Counted from the first letter of the stretch, positions 1-9,190 are shown. The stretch is DNA of 64,000 bases from Azospirillum sp. RU38E (GCF_900188385.1 NZ_FZOI01000008.1:124001-188000); one strand, 5' to 3'. Made by a program: numbers and translations. The notes: generated by a model from the sequence alone, not told the origin.

Positions 1-580
1 TGAAGGTGGGATGGCCCGCCAGGGTGCCATCTGCCGTAATCCGCACCCGGGGATTGCCATAATAAAGCAGCCCCAGATCCATCACCGCCAGCAAACCGTC
101 CCGCCCGACCGGCCCGGTGAAACCGATGCCGGCATAAGGCGCCATGCGGGGAAAATGGGCTGTACCGCGGACCGTGCCCAGCTGTTCAGGTGTCAACAGC
201 ACCTGGGCAATATGCACTGCCCCGCGCGCCGTTCCTTCGGCGCGCAGTTCGCTGAAATTGGCCCGCACGCCGATGCTGGCCCGCCAGCCCCGGTTTTCCC
301 AGGGGAAATAATCCAGCGTCAGCCCGCTTGAAGCCAGCGTGGCATCGCCATCATAGGAGACATTGGCAATGCCGAAATCCTTATCGACAAAGAACAACAC
401 CCCATCCAGCCGCAGCGCCAGATTTTCCAGGGTCTGCCATTGCCCCTCCACCCCGATGCCGCTGGAGGAAAAAACGATCCCAGCCGCTACTTCCCCCTGG
501 CGGCGGCTGACCGGCGTTTCGGCGGCCATCGCCACGGCGCCAAGACAAAACGCCAGAAAAACGCCCATGACAAGGCGCAT
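1..580 (-). CDS. Outer-membrane beta-barrel protein, partial (C-terminus beyond window)
   Basis: This frame is open from an ATG at 580 to the window edge, giving about 193 residues. It begins MRLVMGVFLAFCLGAVAMAA, a good signal peptide with an AMA-A cleavage site. The mature part alternates hydrophobic and polar residues like a beta-barrel and contains LTLDYFPWENRGWRASIGVR. That resembles the alphaproteobacterial OMP pattern in which a strand ending in a WYPF-like motif is followed by a strand with RxSxGxR. The ribosome-binding site is weak. The gene is divergent from the reductase gene at 845. Its function is unknown; I infer only an outer-membrane location. The part past the window edge cannot be seen. 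Confidence 0.6.
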   Translation of the reverse strand, partial: MRLVMGVFLAFCLGAVAMAAETPVSRRQGEVAAGIVFSSSGIGVEGQWQTLENLALRLDGVLFFVDKDFGIANVSYDGDATLASSGLTLDYFPWENRGWRASIGVRANFSELRAEGTARGAVHIAQVLLTPEQLGTVRGTAHFPRMAPYAGIGFTGPVGRDGLLAVMDLGLLYYGNPRVRITADGTLAGHPTF

Positions 581-844
581 GATGGTCCCGCAATGTTGGA
601 TCAAGGGGCCTCGGGAAATGGAAAAACAGGAAATATTCTGCTGATCCCTTCATTAACAGCCCACTTCCCTTCCTGCAACAGGGCGCTGTGGCCCTTCTGC
701 CCTGGCTCAATCGTCGATGGCCCGATGCGGCAAAGACTATGCGGCCATGGATCAAGGGGGCTTTTTCTGGCGTTGCACTGGACAGGTGGGGTGGCAAGCA
801 CCACCCTTGATCGGGTGAATAATGACAAGGGGCGGAATATCGGC

Positions 845-1516
845 ATGGAATGGGTACAGCTCTCCGTCGCCATGTCACTGGATGGCCATATTGATGCTGC
901 CGATGGCGACAGGCTGGTGCTGTCCAGTGCGGAGGATTGCCACGACATGCATGGCGCCCGCGCCGCCTGTGATGCCATTCTGGTCGGCGCCGGCACATTG
1001 CGGCGGGATGATCCCCGGCTGACCGTGCGCTATCCGGAACTGCTGGCCCAACGCCGCGCCGCCGGGATGCCGGATCAGCCGGCCAAGGTGGTGCTGACTC
1101 GATCCTGTGATATCGACCCCGATGCCGGCTTTTTCCACAATGGCGGCCGCAAGCTGGTGCTGTGCCCGCCGGAAAAGCTGGCAGCGCTGCGGCAAAGGCT
1201 GGGGGAACGGGCGGAAGTGGTGGGGGTGGCCGATGAAACCGTCTCCGCCATCCTGGCCGCCCTGCGGGCCTGCGGCATCCGCCGGCTGTTCGTGGAAGGG
1301 GGCAGCCAGGTGCTGACCCAGTTTCTGGCGGCGGGTGCCTTCCATCAGCTGCGGCTGGCCATCGCCCCCTTTCTGCTGGGCCAGCCCACAGCCCCCCGGC
1401 TGGCCGGGCCGGCTGATTTCCTGCATGGGCCGGACCGGCGCCTTCGTCTTCTGTCCACCCGCAATCTGGGCAATGTGGCGGTGCTGGATCTGCTGAACGA
1501 AACGCCGATGCTGTAA
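845..1516 (+). CDS. RibD C-terminal (DHFR-fold) pyrimidine reductase family protein
   Basis: The 223-residue protein is a single NADPH-dependent reductase domain of the RibD C-terminal family. It shows the family opening QLSVAMSLDGHIDAADGD, the nucleotide-binding ILVGAGTLRRDDPRLTVR and the late FVEGGSQVLTQFL. It lacks the cytidine-deaminase-like domain of bifunctional RibD. It may therefore be a stand-alone riboflavin-pathway reductase, or a reductase of another pathway. I chose the ATG at 845 because it directly precedes the conserved first strand and has an AAGGGGCGG ribosome-binding site. Upstream in-frame codons extend to 440, but the added residues are not protein-like. No riboflavin genes are adjacent. 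Confidence 0.8.
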   Translation: MEWVQLSVAMSLDGHIDAADGDRLVLSSAEDCHDMHGARAACDAILVGAGTLRRDDPRLTVRYPELLAQRRAAGMPDQPAKVVLTRSCDIDPDAGFFHNGGRKLVLCPPEKLAALRQRLGERAEVVGVADETVSAILAALRACGIRRLFVEGGSQVLTQFLAAGAFHQLRLAIAPFLLGQPTAPRLAGPADFLHGPDRRLRLLSTRNLGNVAVLDLLNETPML

Positions 1517-1520
1517 CGCT

Positions 1521-1683
1521 TATACCAATCTCCTTTGATCGTGACCGATCCAGGGAGATTTTGCGTTCCCTCAGACGCCGGGCGCTGCCATCCGGCAGCT
1601 TGGCTTGCACGCCATGTGGCGCGGGCCGGCAGTCGCCGGCCTCCAACCCACCTAAAGGTCAACCTTTAGGTGGGTTGGTATAA
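1521..1683 (-). repeat. R1 palindromic repeat, full-length copy
   Basis: This is a multi-hairpin intergenic element in reverse orientation. It begins TATACCAATC and ends GGTTGGTATA, so the ends are inverted repeats. Inside are hairpins AATCTCC..GGGAGATT, GCTGCCatccGGCAGC, CGCCatgtGGCG, GCCGGCagtcGCCGGC and a final one around CCACCTAAAGG..CCTTTAGGTGG. Between the first two lies the conserved block TTTTGCGTTCCCTCAG. It sits downstream of the reductase gene. Related copies are near 6281, 23790, 26281, 29529, 34280, 37681, 43534, 49748, 56219 and 62915. Confidence 0.85.
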
Positions 1684-1838
1684 CATAAATATTCAATATG
1701 GAAATCAATATATCCGTATAAAAATATCCTTATTTTTTGCAAATCAGCGCCAATAATCAAGTATAAATGGATTTTTATTTGGCATCTTGTCGATGCTGGC
1801 GTAGATGAAACGCCGTTATTTCTGGACGGAGTATCATC

Positions 1839-2273
1839 ATGCGGTCCCTGTTATGTGGGGTCGTTGCCGGTCTGTCGGTCCTGTGGGCTCCGCTGACCCA
1901 GGCGGCGGCACCTTGCCGGGCAGAGGCAGGCCAGGGCGTCACTGCTTCCTGGTATGGGCCGGGCCATCATGGCCGCCCCACCGCCAGCGGGGAGATTTTT
2001 GACCGGACTGCCCTGACCGCCGCCCATCGCTGTCTGCCCTTTGGCACCCTGTTGACGGTGGTGGCGGTTGAAACCGGGCGCAGCGTGCAGGTTCGCATCA
2101 ATGACCGGGGGCCGTTTCGGGCCGGACGCGATATCGACCTGTCGGAAGCCGCCGCCCGGCAGCTGGGGCTGACGCGGCGCGGGGTGGGCCGGGTGCGGCT
2201 GGCCCTGGCCGGCCCCACCCCCATCTGTCCCGCGCAGCGCCCCTGTGGCGGGGAAAACAGGCTGGCGCGGTGA
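1839..2273 (+). CDS. rlpA: Septal ring lytic transglycosylase RlpA-family protein
   Basis: The protein has 144 residues with a signal peptide ending LTQAAA. It is followed by a double-psi beta-barrel carrying ASWYGPGHHGRPTASGEIFD and INDRGPFRAGRDIDLS, the two diagnostic RlpA signatures. There is no lipobox, and the SPOR domain of longer RlpA proteins is absent. It is thus a minimal periplasmic form, expected to act on peptidoglycan denuded of stem peptides. GGAG lies 8 bases before the ATG. The roughly 110 bases upstream are distinctly AT-rich. The gene converges on nadC with only 6 bases between stop codons. Confidence 0.85.
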   Translation: MRSLLCGVVAGLSVLWAPLTQAAAPCRAEAGQGVTASWYGPGHHGRPTASGEIFDRTALTAAHRCLPFGTLLTVVAVETGRSVQVRINDRGPFRAGRDIDLSEAAARQLGLTRRGVGRVRLALAGPTPICPAQRPCGGENRLAR

Positions 2274-2279
2274 GGCGGA

Positions 2280-3134
2280 TCAAACCGGCACGAAATCCAG
2301 GCCGATATCGAAATTCTTCACCGAATGGGTCAGCCAGCCCAAGGAGATCAGGGTAACGCCCGTCTCGGCGATGGCGCGGATGGTGTCTGGCGTCACCCCG
2401 CCCGATGCCTCGGTGATCATGCGGCCATCCACCATGGCAACGGCGCGTTTCAGGGTGGGCACATCCATATTGTCCAGCAGCACGGCATCAACCTTCAGGT
2501 CGATCAGCTCGGCCAACTGGTCCAGATTATCCACCTCCACCTCAATCTTCACCATATGGCCGACGCGGGCGCGGGCGCGTTCCACCGCCGCGCGCAGGCC
2601 GCCGGCGGCCACGAGATGGTTATCCTTGATCAGCACGGCATCATAGAGGGCGAAGCGGTGATTGCCGCCGCCGCCCACCCGCACAGCATATTTCTCCAGC
2701 CCGCGCAGGCCGGGGGTGGTTTTGCGGGTGCAGACGATCTGCGCGCCGGTCCCTTCCACCTTGTCCACCAGCCGCCGCGTCTCGCTGGCGATACCGCAGA
2801 GCCGGCCCAGCAGGTTCAGGGCAACCCGTTCCGCCGACAGGATGGGTCGCGCCGCCCCTTCCACCACCGCCAGTACCGTGCCGGGGCCGATGCGCTGGCC
2901 ATCCGCCGCGTGGCGGGTGATGCGCAGGCTGGGGTCCAGCACGGTGAAGGCGTGCAAGGCGGCATCCAGCCCCGCCACCACCCCATCATGCCGGGCGCGG
3001 AACAGGGCCTTGGCCTGCGCCTCGGCCGGCACACAGGCATCCGTCGTCAGATCGCCCGCCAGCCCCAGATCCTCCGTCAGCGCGTTGCGGATCAGGGCGT
3101 CATACATCAGCGGGTAAAGCGGCAGGCTCATCAC
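2280..3134 (-). CDS. nadC: Nicotinate-nucleotide pyrophosphorylase (quinolinate phosphoribosyltransferase)
   Basis: NadC joins quinolinate with PRPP, releasing CO2 and pyrophosphate to give nicotinate mononucleotide, the third step of de novo NAD synthesis. The 284-residue protein has normal length. It shows [16 protein letters not shown], the [18 protein letters not shown] active-site region, [15 protein letters not shown] and EASGGV, which bind PRPP and quinolinate. It follows nadB on the same strand with a 21-base gap. It is the last gene of the nadABC operon. Either of two consecutive ATGs could be the start. Confidence 0.96.
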   Translation of the reverse strand: MMSLPLYPLMYDALIRNALTEDLGLAGDLTTDACVPAEAQAKALFRARHDGVVAGLDAALHAFTVLDPSLRITRHAADGQRIGPGTVLAVVEGAARPILSAERVALNLLGRLCGIASETRRLVDKVEGTGAQIVCTRKTTPGLRGLEKYAVRVGGGGNHRFALYDAVLIKDNHLVAAGGLRAAVERARARVGHMVKIEVEVDNLDQLAELIDLKVDAVLLDNMDVPTLKRAVAMVDGRMITEASGGVTPDTIRAIAETGVTLISLGWLTHSVKNFDIGLDFVPV

Positions 3135-3155
3135 AACACCGGTTGTCAGGAAGGG

Positions 3156-4781
3156 TCAGGGATGGGGCAGATGGCTGTTCTGGTTCTGCCGGCCTTGCTT
3201 GGCGGCATCATCCAGCAATCCTGCCACGGTTTGGCGCAGGCGGCGGCGCCAGTCGGCCCGCGTATCGGGCCAGTCGGCCCGCTGGTGGGCACCCCGGCTT
3301 TCCTGCCGGGCCAGCGCACCGCGCAGCACCAGCCGCGACACCAGCAACTGGTTGCGCAGGGCGCCGGCCTGCATCACCGTGTCATGCCCCGTGCTGGCGA
3401 TGGGGATGGCGGCGATGCGGGCTTCCAGCGCATCCAGCCCTTGCTGGGTACGGGCAAGGCCGGCGGCATCACGCAACAGCCCCGCCCCTTCCGCCATCAG
3501 GCTGGCCGCATCGGCCATGGCTTCCTTTGCGGCGGCGGGACCGGGGGCGATGGCGGGCACATCGGGCAGGGCCACCGGCAGGGCCGGGCTGGTGGGGCTG
3601 GCCAAAATCGCCTCCGCCGCGCGTTCGGCGAAAACCAGCGCCTCCAGCAGGGAATTGCTGGCCAGCCGGTTGGCGCCATGCACCCCGGTGCAGGCCACTT
3701 CGCCCGCCGCGTAAAGGCCGGGGATGCTGGTGCGGCCATCGGCATCGGTCAGCACGCCGCCCATATGGTAATGCGCCGCCGGGGCCACCGGGACCGGCGT
3801 GCTGGCCGGATCAATCCCCGCCGCCGCGCAAATGCCGGCCACGGTGGGGAACTGCGCCGCCCCGCCGCGCGCCCAGATGGCCCGCAGGTCCAGGAACACA
3901 GGCTGCCCGGCGGCGATGCGCCGGCCAATGGCCTTGGCCACCACATCACGCGGGGCCAGTTCGGCCCCCACATGCTCATCGCGCATGAAGCGGCGGCCCG
4001 CCCCATCCAGCAGATGCGCCCCGGCGCCGCGCAGCGCCTCTGTCAGCAGGGGCACCTGTCCGCTAGTGCCGGCGGCCAGCGCCGTGGGGTGGAACTGCAC
4101 AAATTCCATATCGGCCAGCACGGCCCCGGCACGCGCCGCCATGGCCTGACCATCGCCCGTGGCTTCCGCCGGGTTGGTGGTGTGGCGGTAAAGCTGGCCG
4201 ATGCCGCCGCTGGCCAGCAGCAGGGCGGGCGCGCGGTGGAACACCCAGCCGGCATCGCCATGATGGGCCAGCACGCCCGCCAGCGCCCCCTTGCGATCCA
4301 GCACCAGATCCCAGGCAAAGGCATCGACCTGCACATCAATATGCGCCGCCCCCCGCACGCGGGCCGCCAGATCGGCCACCAGGGTGCGGCCAGTGGCATC
4401 GCCGCCGGCGTGCAGCACGCGGGCCACGCCATGCGCCGCCTCCCGCCCCAGGCAGAGCTTGCCGGCGGGGGTACGGTCAAACGGCATCCCCTCGGCGATC
4501 CAGCGGCTTAACCGGCTCGCCCCTTCCCGGGCCAGCAGATCGGCCATATCGGCATCGGTCAGCCCGGCCCCGGCCACCACCGTGTCGGCCGCATGGTCGG
4601 TGGGGTTATCGGCGGGATCGACCGCCGCCGCCACCCCGCCCTGCGCCCAATGGCTGGACCCGCCCGGCAGATCGCCCGTCTTGGTCAACAGCGTCACCCG
4701 GCGCGGCGCCAGACGCAGCGCCGCCACCAGCCCGGCCATCCCGGACCCGATGACAATCACATCGCTCTGCCGCATCTCCAT
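3156..4781 (-). CDS. nadB: L-aspartate oxidase
   Basis: NadB is the FAD flavoprotein that oxidises L-aspartate to iminoaspartate, the substrate that NadA condenses with dihydroxyacetone phosphate. From the chosen ATG it has 541 residues. It shows the FAD-binding VIGSGMAGLVAALRLA, SSHWAQGG, HTTNPAEATGDG, EFVQFHPTAL, HYHMGGVLTD and GANRLASNSLLEALVF, all characteristic of the family. The frame extends upstream to 4826, but AGGAA precedes 4781 at a workable distance and the FAD motif begins soon after. Another ATG lies two codons further in. A REP-like palindrome separates it from nadA. Confidence 0.96.
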   Translation of the reverse strand: MEMRQSDVIVIGSGMAGLVAALRLAPRRVTLLTKTGDLPGGSSHWAQGGVAAAVDPADNPTDHAADTVVAGAGLTDADMADLLAREGASRLSRWIAEGMPFDRTPAGKLCLGREAAHGVARVLHAGGDATGRTLVADLAARVRGAAHIDVQVDAFAWDLVLDRKGALAGVLAHHGDAGWVFHRAPALLLASGGIGQLYRHTTNPAEATGDGQAMAARAGAVLADMEFVQFHPTALAAGTSGQVPLLTEALRGAGAHLLDGAGRRFMRDEHVGAELAPRDVVAKAIGRRIAAGQPVFLDLRAIWARGGAAQFPTVAGICAAAGIDPASTPVPVAPAAHYHMGGVLTDADGRTSIPGLYAAGEVACTGVHGANRLASNSLLEALVFAERAAEAILASPTSPALPVALPDVPAIAPGPAAAKEAMADAASLMAEGAGLLRDAAGLARTQQGLDALEARIAAIPIASTGHDTVMQAGALRNQLLVSRLVLRGALARQESRGAHQRADWPDTRADWRRRLRQTVAGLLDDAAKQGRQNQNSHLPHP

Positions 4782-4913
4782 GATGGTGCTGTTCCTTATG
4801 AATGGGTGCCGGGTGAGGGTTTGCACAGGGCTGAAGGGCGGCTGCCTGGATCATTCTGCCCCACGCCATTGCCGCCTTGACATGTGGGGCTGACTTGGCC
4901 TCCCACCCCTTCC

Positions 4914-5003
4914 GTGCCTCCCCCGCGAAAGCGGGGGTCCAGGGCCAGGAGAAAATGCTCAGTGCTTTTGGTCCCTGGACCCCCGCTTTCGCGGGGGAGG
5001 CAC
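4914..5003. repeat. REP-like palindrome (family 2), copy 1
   Basis: The element is a near-perfect long inverted repeat. Its outer arm GTGCCTCCCCCGCGAAAGCG pairs with the matching arm at 4980-5003, and an inner arm GTCCAGGG pairs with CCCTGGAC. It lies between nadA and nadB inside the transcribed operon, so it would form a large hairpin in the mRNA. Elements of this type are known as dispersed repeats in many alphaproteobacteria. The second copy is at 18813-18905. Confidence 0.85.
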
Positions 5004-5030
5004 CTTAAGTCAGACGACAAACTCTTCGGC

Positions 5031-6044
5031 CTACTTCTTCCCCACCGCCAGCATCCGTTCCACCGCCAGCCGGGCGCGGCCGGCGATGGCGGGGTCGACA
5101 TGCACCTGGGGCTGCATCGTCTGCAGGCTCTCCAGAATATTGGACAGAGTGATGCGGCGCATGTGCGGGCACAGGTTGCAGGGGCGGACAAATTCCACCG
5201 CCGGATTGGTGGCCGCCAGATTGTCGGCCATCGAACATTCGGTGATCAGCAGCACCCGCTTGGGCTGCTGGCCTTCCACATAATCCTGCATCTTGGCGGT
5301 GGAGCCGACGAAATCCGCCTCCGCCAGCACATCCGGCGGACATTCCGGGTGCGCAATGATGGTAATGTCACCCTTGAACTGGGTACGGTACGCCTTCAGC
5401 TGGTCGCCGGTGAAGCGTTCATGCACCTCGCAATGGCCCTTCCAGGCGATCACCTTCTTGGTGGTCTGGGTCGCCACCCACTTGGCCAGATATTCATCGG
5501 GGATGCACAGCACCTCATCACCGGGCAGGGAGTTGATCACCTCCACCGCATTGCCGGATGTGATGCAGACATCGCTTTCCGCCTTCACCGCCGCCGAGGT
5601 GTTGACATATGTCGCGATCGGAACGCCTGGGTAACGTTCGCGCAGCAGCCGCACATCGGCTGCCGTGATACTGTCGGCCAGCGAACAGCCGGCATCCATG
5701 GCCGGCATCAGCACCACCTTTTCAGGGGAGAGAATCTTGGCTGTTTCGGCCATGAAATGAACGCCGGCCAGCACGATGACATCGGCATCCGTCTCTGCCG
5801 CCTTGCGGGCCAGCAGCAAACTGTCGCCCACGATGTCCGCCACCGTGTGGAAGATTTCCGGCGCCTGATAATTATGCGCCAGCACCACGGCGTTGCGTTC
5901 GCGCTTCAGCTTGTTGATGGCGTGGACCAGGGGAGCATGGAAGGGCCATTCCACAGCCGGAATGACATCGCGCACCCGATCATAGATCGGCCGCGTGGCC
6001 TCGGCGATCTCAGGTGTATAGGCCAGATCGGCAACAGCGTGCAT
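5031..6044 (-). CDS. nadA: Quinolinate synthase NadA
   Basis: NadA condenses iminoaspartate with dihydroxyacetone phosphate to give quinolinate, using a [4Fe-4S] cluster. The 337-residue protein has [29 protein letters not shown] and [12 protein letters not shown]. Three cysteines occupy the cluster-ligand contexts [16 protein letters not shown] and PCNLCPHM. The frame runs back to 6203, but I placed the start at the ATG at 6044. It follows GGAGTTGGGTTG, and the residues before it are low in homology signal. It is the first gene of nadABC and lies about 100 bases downstream of paired operators. Confidence 0.95.
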   Translation of the reverse strand: MHAVADLAYTPEIAEATRPIYDRVRDVIPAVEWPFHAPLVHAINKLKRERNAVVLAHNYQAPEIFHTVADIVGDSLLLARKAAETDADVIVLAGVHFMAETAKILSPEKVVLMPAMDAGCSLADSITAADVRLLRERYPGVPIATYVNTSAAVKAESDVCITSGNAVEVINSLPGDEVLCIPDEYLAKWVATQTTKKVIAWKGHCEVHERFTGDQLKAYRTQFKGDITIIAHPECPPDVLAEADFVGSTAKMQDYVEGQQPKRVLLITECSMADNLAATNPAVEFVRPCNLCPHMRRITLSNILESLQTMQPQVHVDPAIAGRARLAVERMLAVGKK

Positions 6045-6144
6045 CAACCCAACTCCAACGGGCCATCCCGTTGAAGCGGTCGGGAGGCGCTTTGTGACGA
6101 ACCGGACGCTCGCCGCGAACATGCAGGATACCGGGCGGCATCCC

Positions 6145-6193
6145 TTATGCTCGAATTGAGCATTACTCCCCCTTATGCTCGCCCAGAGTATAA
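6145..6193 (-). promoter_or_regulatory. Tandem operators upstream of nadA
   Basis: Two palindromes of identical 8-5-8 layout lie here: TTATGCTC-gaatt-GAGCATTA at 6145-6165 and TTATGCTC-gccca-GAGTATAA at 6173-6193. They are offset by 28 bases. The right one directly abuts the candidate minus-strand promoter element TTGACA at 6198-6203. This arrangement suits a repressor of the nad operon. I recall NadQ as an alphaproteobacterial NAD-pathway regulator, which makes it the first candidate, but I cannot confirm the motif from sequence alone. Confidence 0.75.
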
Positions 6194-6197
6194 GGGG

Positions 6198-6203
6198 TGT
6201 CAA
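6198..6203 (-). promoter_or_regulatory. Candidate -35 element of the nadABC promoter
   Basis: On the minus strand TTGACA is followed, 17 to 18 bases later, by GAGCATAAG, a weak -10 region that overlaps the right-hand operator. It is about 155 bases upstream of the nadA ATG. A repressor on the operators would block polymerase here. Confidence 0.5.
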
Positions 6204-6280
6204 GCCCCAGCACCCACCCTGTCACGCGCCTGTCACAGTGCGGACAGAACCGACATGCATATGTGCAGCGCAACATTGTT

Positions 6281-6440
6281 ATAACAATCCGCCGAGGGTT
6301 TGACTCTTGGCGGATTGGAGGCCGACGACCGCCAGCCCGCCGCACGTGCGGCGTAAGCCAAGCTGCCGGAGGCAGCGCCCGGCGCATAAGGGAACGCAAA
6401 ATCTCCCTGGATCGGTCACGATCAAGGGAGATTAGTATTA
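6281..6440 (+). repeat. R1 palindromic repeat, full-length copy
   Basis: This copy lies between the nadA promoter and the mltA stop codon. Its hairpins are AATCCGCC..GGCGGATT, GCCGacgaccgccaGC (weak), CGCCGCacGTGCGGCG, GCTGCCggaGGCAGC and AATCTCCCT..AGGGAGATT. The conserved block GCCCGGCGC is followed by AGGGAACGCAAAATC. It ends with TTAGTATTA. The first stem differs completely from other copies yet still pairs. Confidence 0.85.
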
Positions 6441-6446
6441 CCCGCT

Positions 6447-7685
6447 TCAGCTAACCGGTACGGTCACACTGCGCGGCAGCAGCAGCCAGTAACGGCCCTT
6501 GCTCTTCATCAGGCCGGCGCGGGTTTCGGCATCCTTGCCATGGCCCCAGAAGACGTCACCCCGCACGGGGCCACGGATGGCGCCGCCGGTATCCTGGGCC
6601 ACCATCAGGCGGCGGATGCTGGTGCTGCTGTTCAGCGGGTCTTCCGCTTCCAGCCATAGCGGCACGCCATAGGCAACGAAGCTGCGATCCACCGCCAAGG
6701 AACGGCCGGGGGTCAAGGCCACACCCTGCGCGCCAACGGGGCCTTCCCCGTCCAATTGGCGGAAAAAGACATAGGATGGGTTGGTCTGCATCAGAGCCAG
6801 GGCCTGGGTGGGATTGGCATCCAGCCAGGCGCGGATGGTCTGCATGGAGACCTGATCCTTGGTCAGCGCCCCGCGCGCCACCAGCTCCCGCCCGATGGCG
6901 ACATAGGGATGGCCGTTCTGCCCATCATAGCCGACGCGGATTTCCCGCCCGTCGGGCAGGGTCACCCGGCCTGATCCCTGAATGGCCAGGAAGAAGGCAT
7001 CGATGGCATTATCGACATAAAGCAGTTCCAGCCCCTTGCCGGTCAGCGATCCGGCATCAATGGCCTTGCGGTCATCATAGGGTTTCAACTGGCCGTTCTG
7101 CACCCGGCCGGCGATGCGCTCGCCCTTCAGGTTGGGGCGGAATTCACCCAGATCGACCATCACCAGATCGGCCGGACGCTTGTAAAGCGGGGTCTGGTAC
7201 GGCCCCTGGCGCTTCAGGCTGCCGCGCAGGGCGCTTTCATAATAGCCGGTGAACAGGCCCTGGCTGTCGCCATTATTGCTGGCGACAAAGGGTTGGAACC
7301 AGCGTTCCACCCAGGCGCGGGCGGCCGCATGGTCGCCCGGTTTCAGCTTGGACAGGGCAGCGCAGGGGGCCTGCCAATCGGCAATGCGGCCCAGCATCCC
7401 GTCCGGCCCCAGCGCCCGGTCGGCCGGCTGGCGCACCAGCCTGTCACAGCTTTTCACCATGGCGGGGATGGCATCGGCCTGCCGGTCCTGCGCCCAGCCA
7501 GGCAGATCAGCAAAGCGCGCCGGCTTCAGCGTCAGCTTGGCCGGCGGTGCCTCCGGGGCGGTGGTGCCAGCGGGGGCGGTTCCCGGCTTGGGCGGCTGTT
7601 GCGGCGTCTGGGCGCAACCAGACAGCAGGGCGACGGACACGGCAACGGCGATGCCGGCCAGCGACAGACGGGACGGACGACGCAT
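6447..7685 (-). CDS. mltA: Membrane-bound lytic murein transglycosylase A
   Basis: MltA cleaves the MurNAc-GlcNAc bond of peptidoglycan to form 1,6-anhydro products. The 412-residue protein has a lipoprotein signal peptide with lipobox LLSGC. It continues with the MltA domain (GLFTGYYESALRGS, YVDNAIDAFFLAIQGSGRV) and the C-terminal 3D domain (VAQDTGGAIRGPVRGDVFWG). The aspartate in DTGG is the expected catalytic acid. I used the ATG at 7685 with CGGGG 8 bases upstream; a TTG two codons earlier is also in frame. It follows the Tim44-domain gene by 53 bases on the same strand, so the two are probably co-transcribed. Confidence 0.93.
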   Translation of the reverse strand: MRRPSRLSLAGIAVAVSVALLSGCAQTPQQPPKPGTAPAGTTAPEAPPAKLTLKPARFADLPGWAQDRQADAIPAMVKSCDRLVRQPADRALGPDGMLGRIADWQAPCAALSKLKPGDHAAARAWVERWFQPFVASNNGDSQGLFTGYYESALRGSLKRQGPYQTPLYKRPADLVMVDLGEFRPNLKGERIAGRVQNGQLKPYDDRKAIDAGSLTGKGLELLYVDNAIDAFFLAIQGSGRVTLPDGREIRVGYDGQNGHPYVAIGRELVARGALTKDQVSMQTIRAWLDANPTQALALMQTNPSYVFFRQLDGEGPVGAQGVALTPGRSLAVDRSFVAYGVPLWLEAEDPLNSSTSIRRLMVAQDTGGAIRGPVRGDVFWGHGKDAETRAGLMKSKGRYWLLLPRSVTVPVS

Positions 7686-7738
7686 CAGCAAACCCCGGCG
7701 AGATCAGGCATGGAAACAGGCGAACGGCTGCGGGTGGC

Positions 7739-8428
7739 TCAGCCGGGGGTGCGGGTTTCCACCAACAGCCAGTTGGGGGTGCTGGCGCGGGTATTGCGCT
7801 GGAAGGTCCAGATATCCACCACCTCTTCCTGGGTGGCGGGATTGCCTTCCACGATGGTGCCGGCGGAATCGCGGGTCACATGGGTCTGATAGCTGGTGAT
7901 GGCGACGGTGCAGATGGCGGTACGGCCATCCAGCCGGGCCTCTGTCAGGTCCACGCTTTCAATCTTGTGGATGCGGCTTTCCAGCACCTCACCCGCCTGC
8001 TGGCGCTGGCGGATGGCGGCGGCGAACTGGTCATAGATGTCATCGGCCAGCAGCGGGCGCAGGGTGGGCGTATCGCCGGCGGCAAAGGCGCCGACAATCA
8101 TCTCAAACGCGGCGCGTGCGCCGGTCAGGAAGCCCTTTTCGCTGAAATTGGCATCGGCGGACTGAATCTGGCGCACCCCGTCGGCCACGGAAATCGGGCC
8201 ATCATCGGGGAAGCTAACCGGTTCTGCCACGCGGCGATCCGGCAGGGGGATGACATTGTCAGCCTCTGCCACCGGCACGCTGTCGCCCGGGCGCTGCACA
8301 TAGGGGTTGGGGCGTTCCCGCTCCTCCCCATGGCGGCGGCCCAGCACGCTGCGCAGCCGATAGATGAAGAAGGCCGCGACCGCCGCGAAAATCACAATTT
8401 CCAGCAAGACGCTTCCTCCGCCCATCAT
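7739..8428 (-). CDS. Tim44-domain (TimA-like) inner-membrane protein
   Basis: The protein has 229 residues. One N-terminal membrane segment (LLEIVIFAAVAAFFIYRL) is followed by a charged linker and a Tim44-like domain from about residue 90 (GARAAFEMIVGAFAAGDTPT, then VDIWTFQRN..NWLLVET). Bacterial proteins of this family are anchored by the N-terminus with the Tim44 fold in the cytoplasm; their substrates are unknown. It lies immediately upstream of mltA, an order common in alphaproteobacteria, and diverges from fxsA. Two consecutive ATGs (8428 and 8425) could be the start. Confidence 0.9.
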   Translation of the reverse strand: MMGGGSVLLEIVIFAAVAAFFIYRLRSVLGRRHGEERERPNPYVQRPGDSVPVAEADNVIPLPDRRVAEPVSFPDDGPISVADGVRQIQSADANFSEKGFLTGARAAFEMIVGAFAAGDTPTLRPLLADDIYDQFAAAIRQRQQAGEVLESRIHKIESVDLTEARLDGRTAICTVAITSYQTHVTRDSAGTIVEGNPATQEEVVDIWTFQRNTRASTPNWLLVETRTPG

Positions 8429-8649
8429 GAACCATCCATTTCAAGTACCAATGCCATAACGCCTGTCATCCAGATCGGGTCCATTTCACAACAGGCCTTC
8501 AATCGGACGGGTCGGCCCCTTACTTAAACCTTGTCGGACGCGGACAACCCATCAAGGATGTTTTGCGTCCATAACCCGGTCAAACGGGGTGCCTGTCACA
8601 GATGTTAGTACTGTAGATAGGCCTTGACCCCGGAAAGAGCAAGGAGCCC

Positions 8650-9171
8650 ATGCGTTTCCTGTTACCCCTGTTGCTGCTTCCCCTGATTGAGATCGCTGGA
8701 TTCGCCTGGGTGGGCAGCCAGATCGGCGCCTTGAACACAGTGTTGCTGGTGCTGCTGTCCGGCGTGCTGGGCATCCTGCTGTTGCAGCGCCAGGGTCTGG
8801 GGGCCCTGCGCAAGGCCCAGGGGCGCCTGCAGCAAGGCCAGCCGCCCCTGCAGGAGGCGTTTGACGGGCTTTGCCTGGCGCTGGCCGGTATCCTGCTGCT
8901 GATCCCCGGCTTTCTGACCGACATCCTGGCCCTGCTGCTGTTCCTGCCGCCGGTGCGTCAGGCCATGTTCCGGCGTATGGGCAAGTTGATGCAGGAAGGC
9001 AAAATGCATATGTCGGCCAGCGCCACCAATGCCCAGGGCACCCGCCGCACCACCACGGTGATCGATGCCGATTATGTGGAGGTGCAGCGCCCTGGCCCCG
9101 CCGCCGGGGACAATACGGCCGATCTGCCGCCGCCCGACAGCCGCTGGCGCCCACCGGGCAACCAGGGTTGA
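8650..9171 (+). CDS. fxsA: FxsA family membrane protein
   Basis: The 173-residue integral membrane protein has the family opening MRFLLPLLLLPLIEIAGFAW, a second segment NTVLLVLLSGVLGILLLQRQG, and LAGILLLIPGFLTDILALLLFLPP. The soluble tail contains VIDADYVEV, typical of FxsA proteins. The E. coli homologue, when overproduced, suppresses F exclusion of phage T7; its native role is unknown. AAGGAG lies 6 bases before the ATG. The gene is divergent from the Tim44 gene and ends at a symmetric terminator. Confidence 0.9.
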   Translation: MRFLLPLLLLPLIEIAGFAWVGSQIGALNTVLLVLLSGVLGILLLQRQGLGALRKAQGRLQQGQPPLQEAFDGLCLALAGILLLIPGFLTDILALLLFLPPVRQAMFRRMGKLMQEGKMHMSASATNAQGTRRTTTVIDADYVEVQRPGPAAGDNTADLPPPDSRWRPPGNQG

Positions 9172-9190
9172 GATCAGGGATGCTGAAACC

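Noticed and set aside
2325-4511. Plus-strand open frame of 728 codons across nadC and nadB
   Set aside because: It is antisense to two genes with complete enzyme motifs, and its composition (Gly, His, Gln, Arg) is what GC-rich genes give on the opposite strand.
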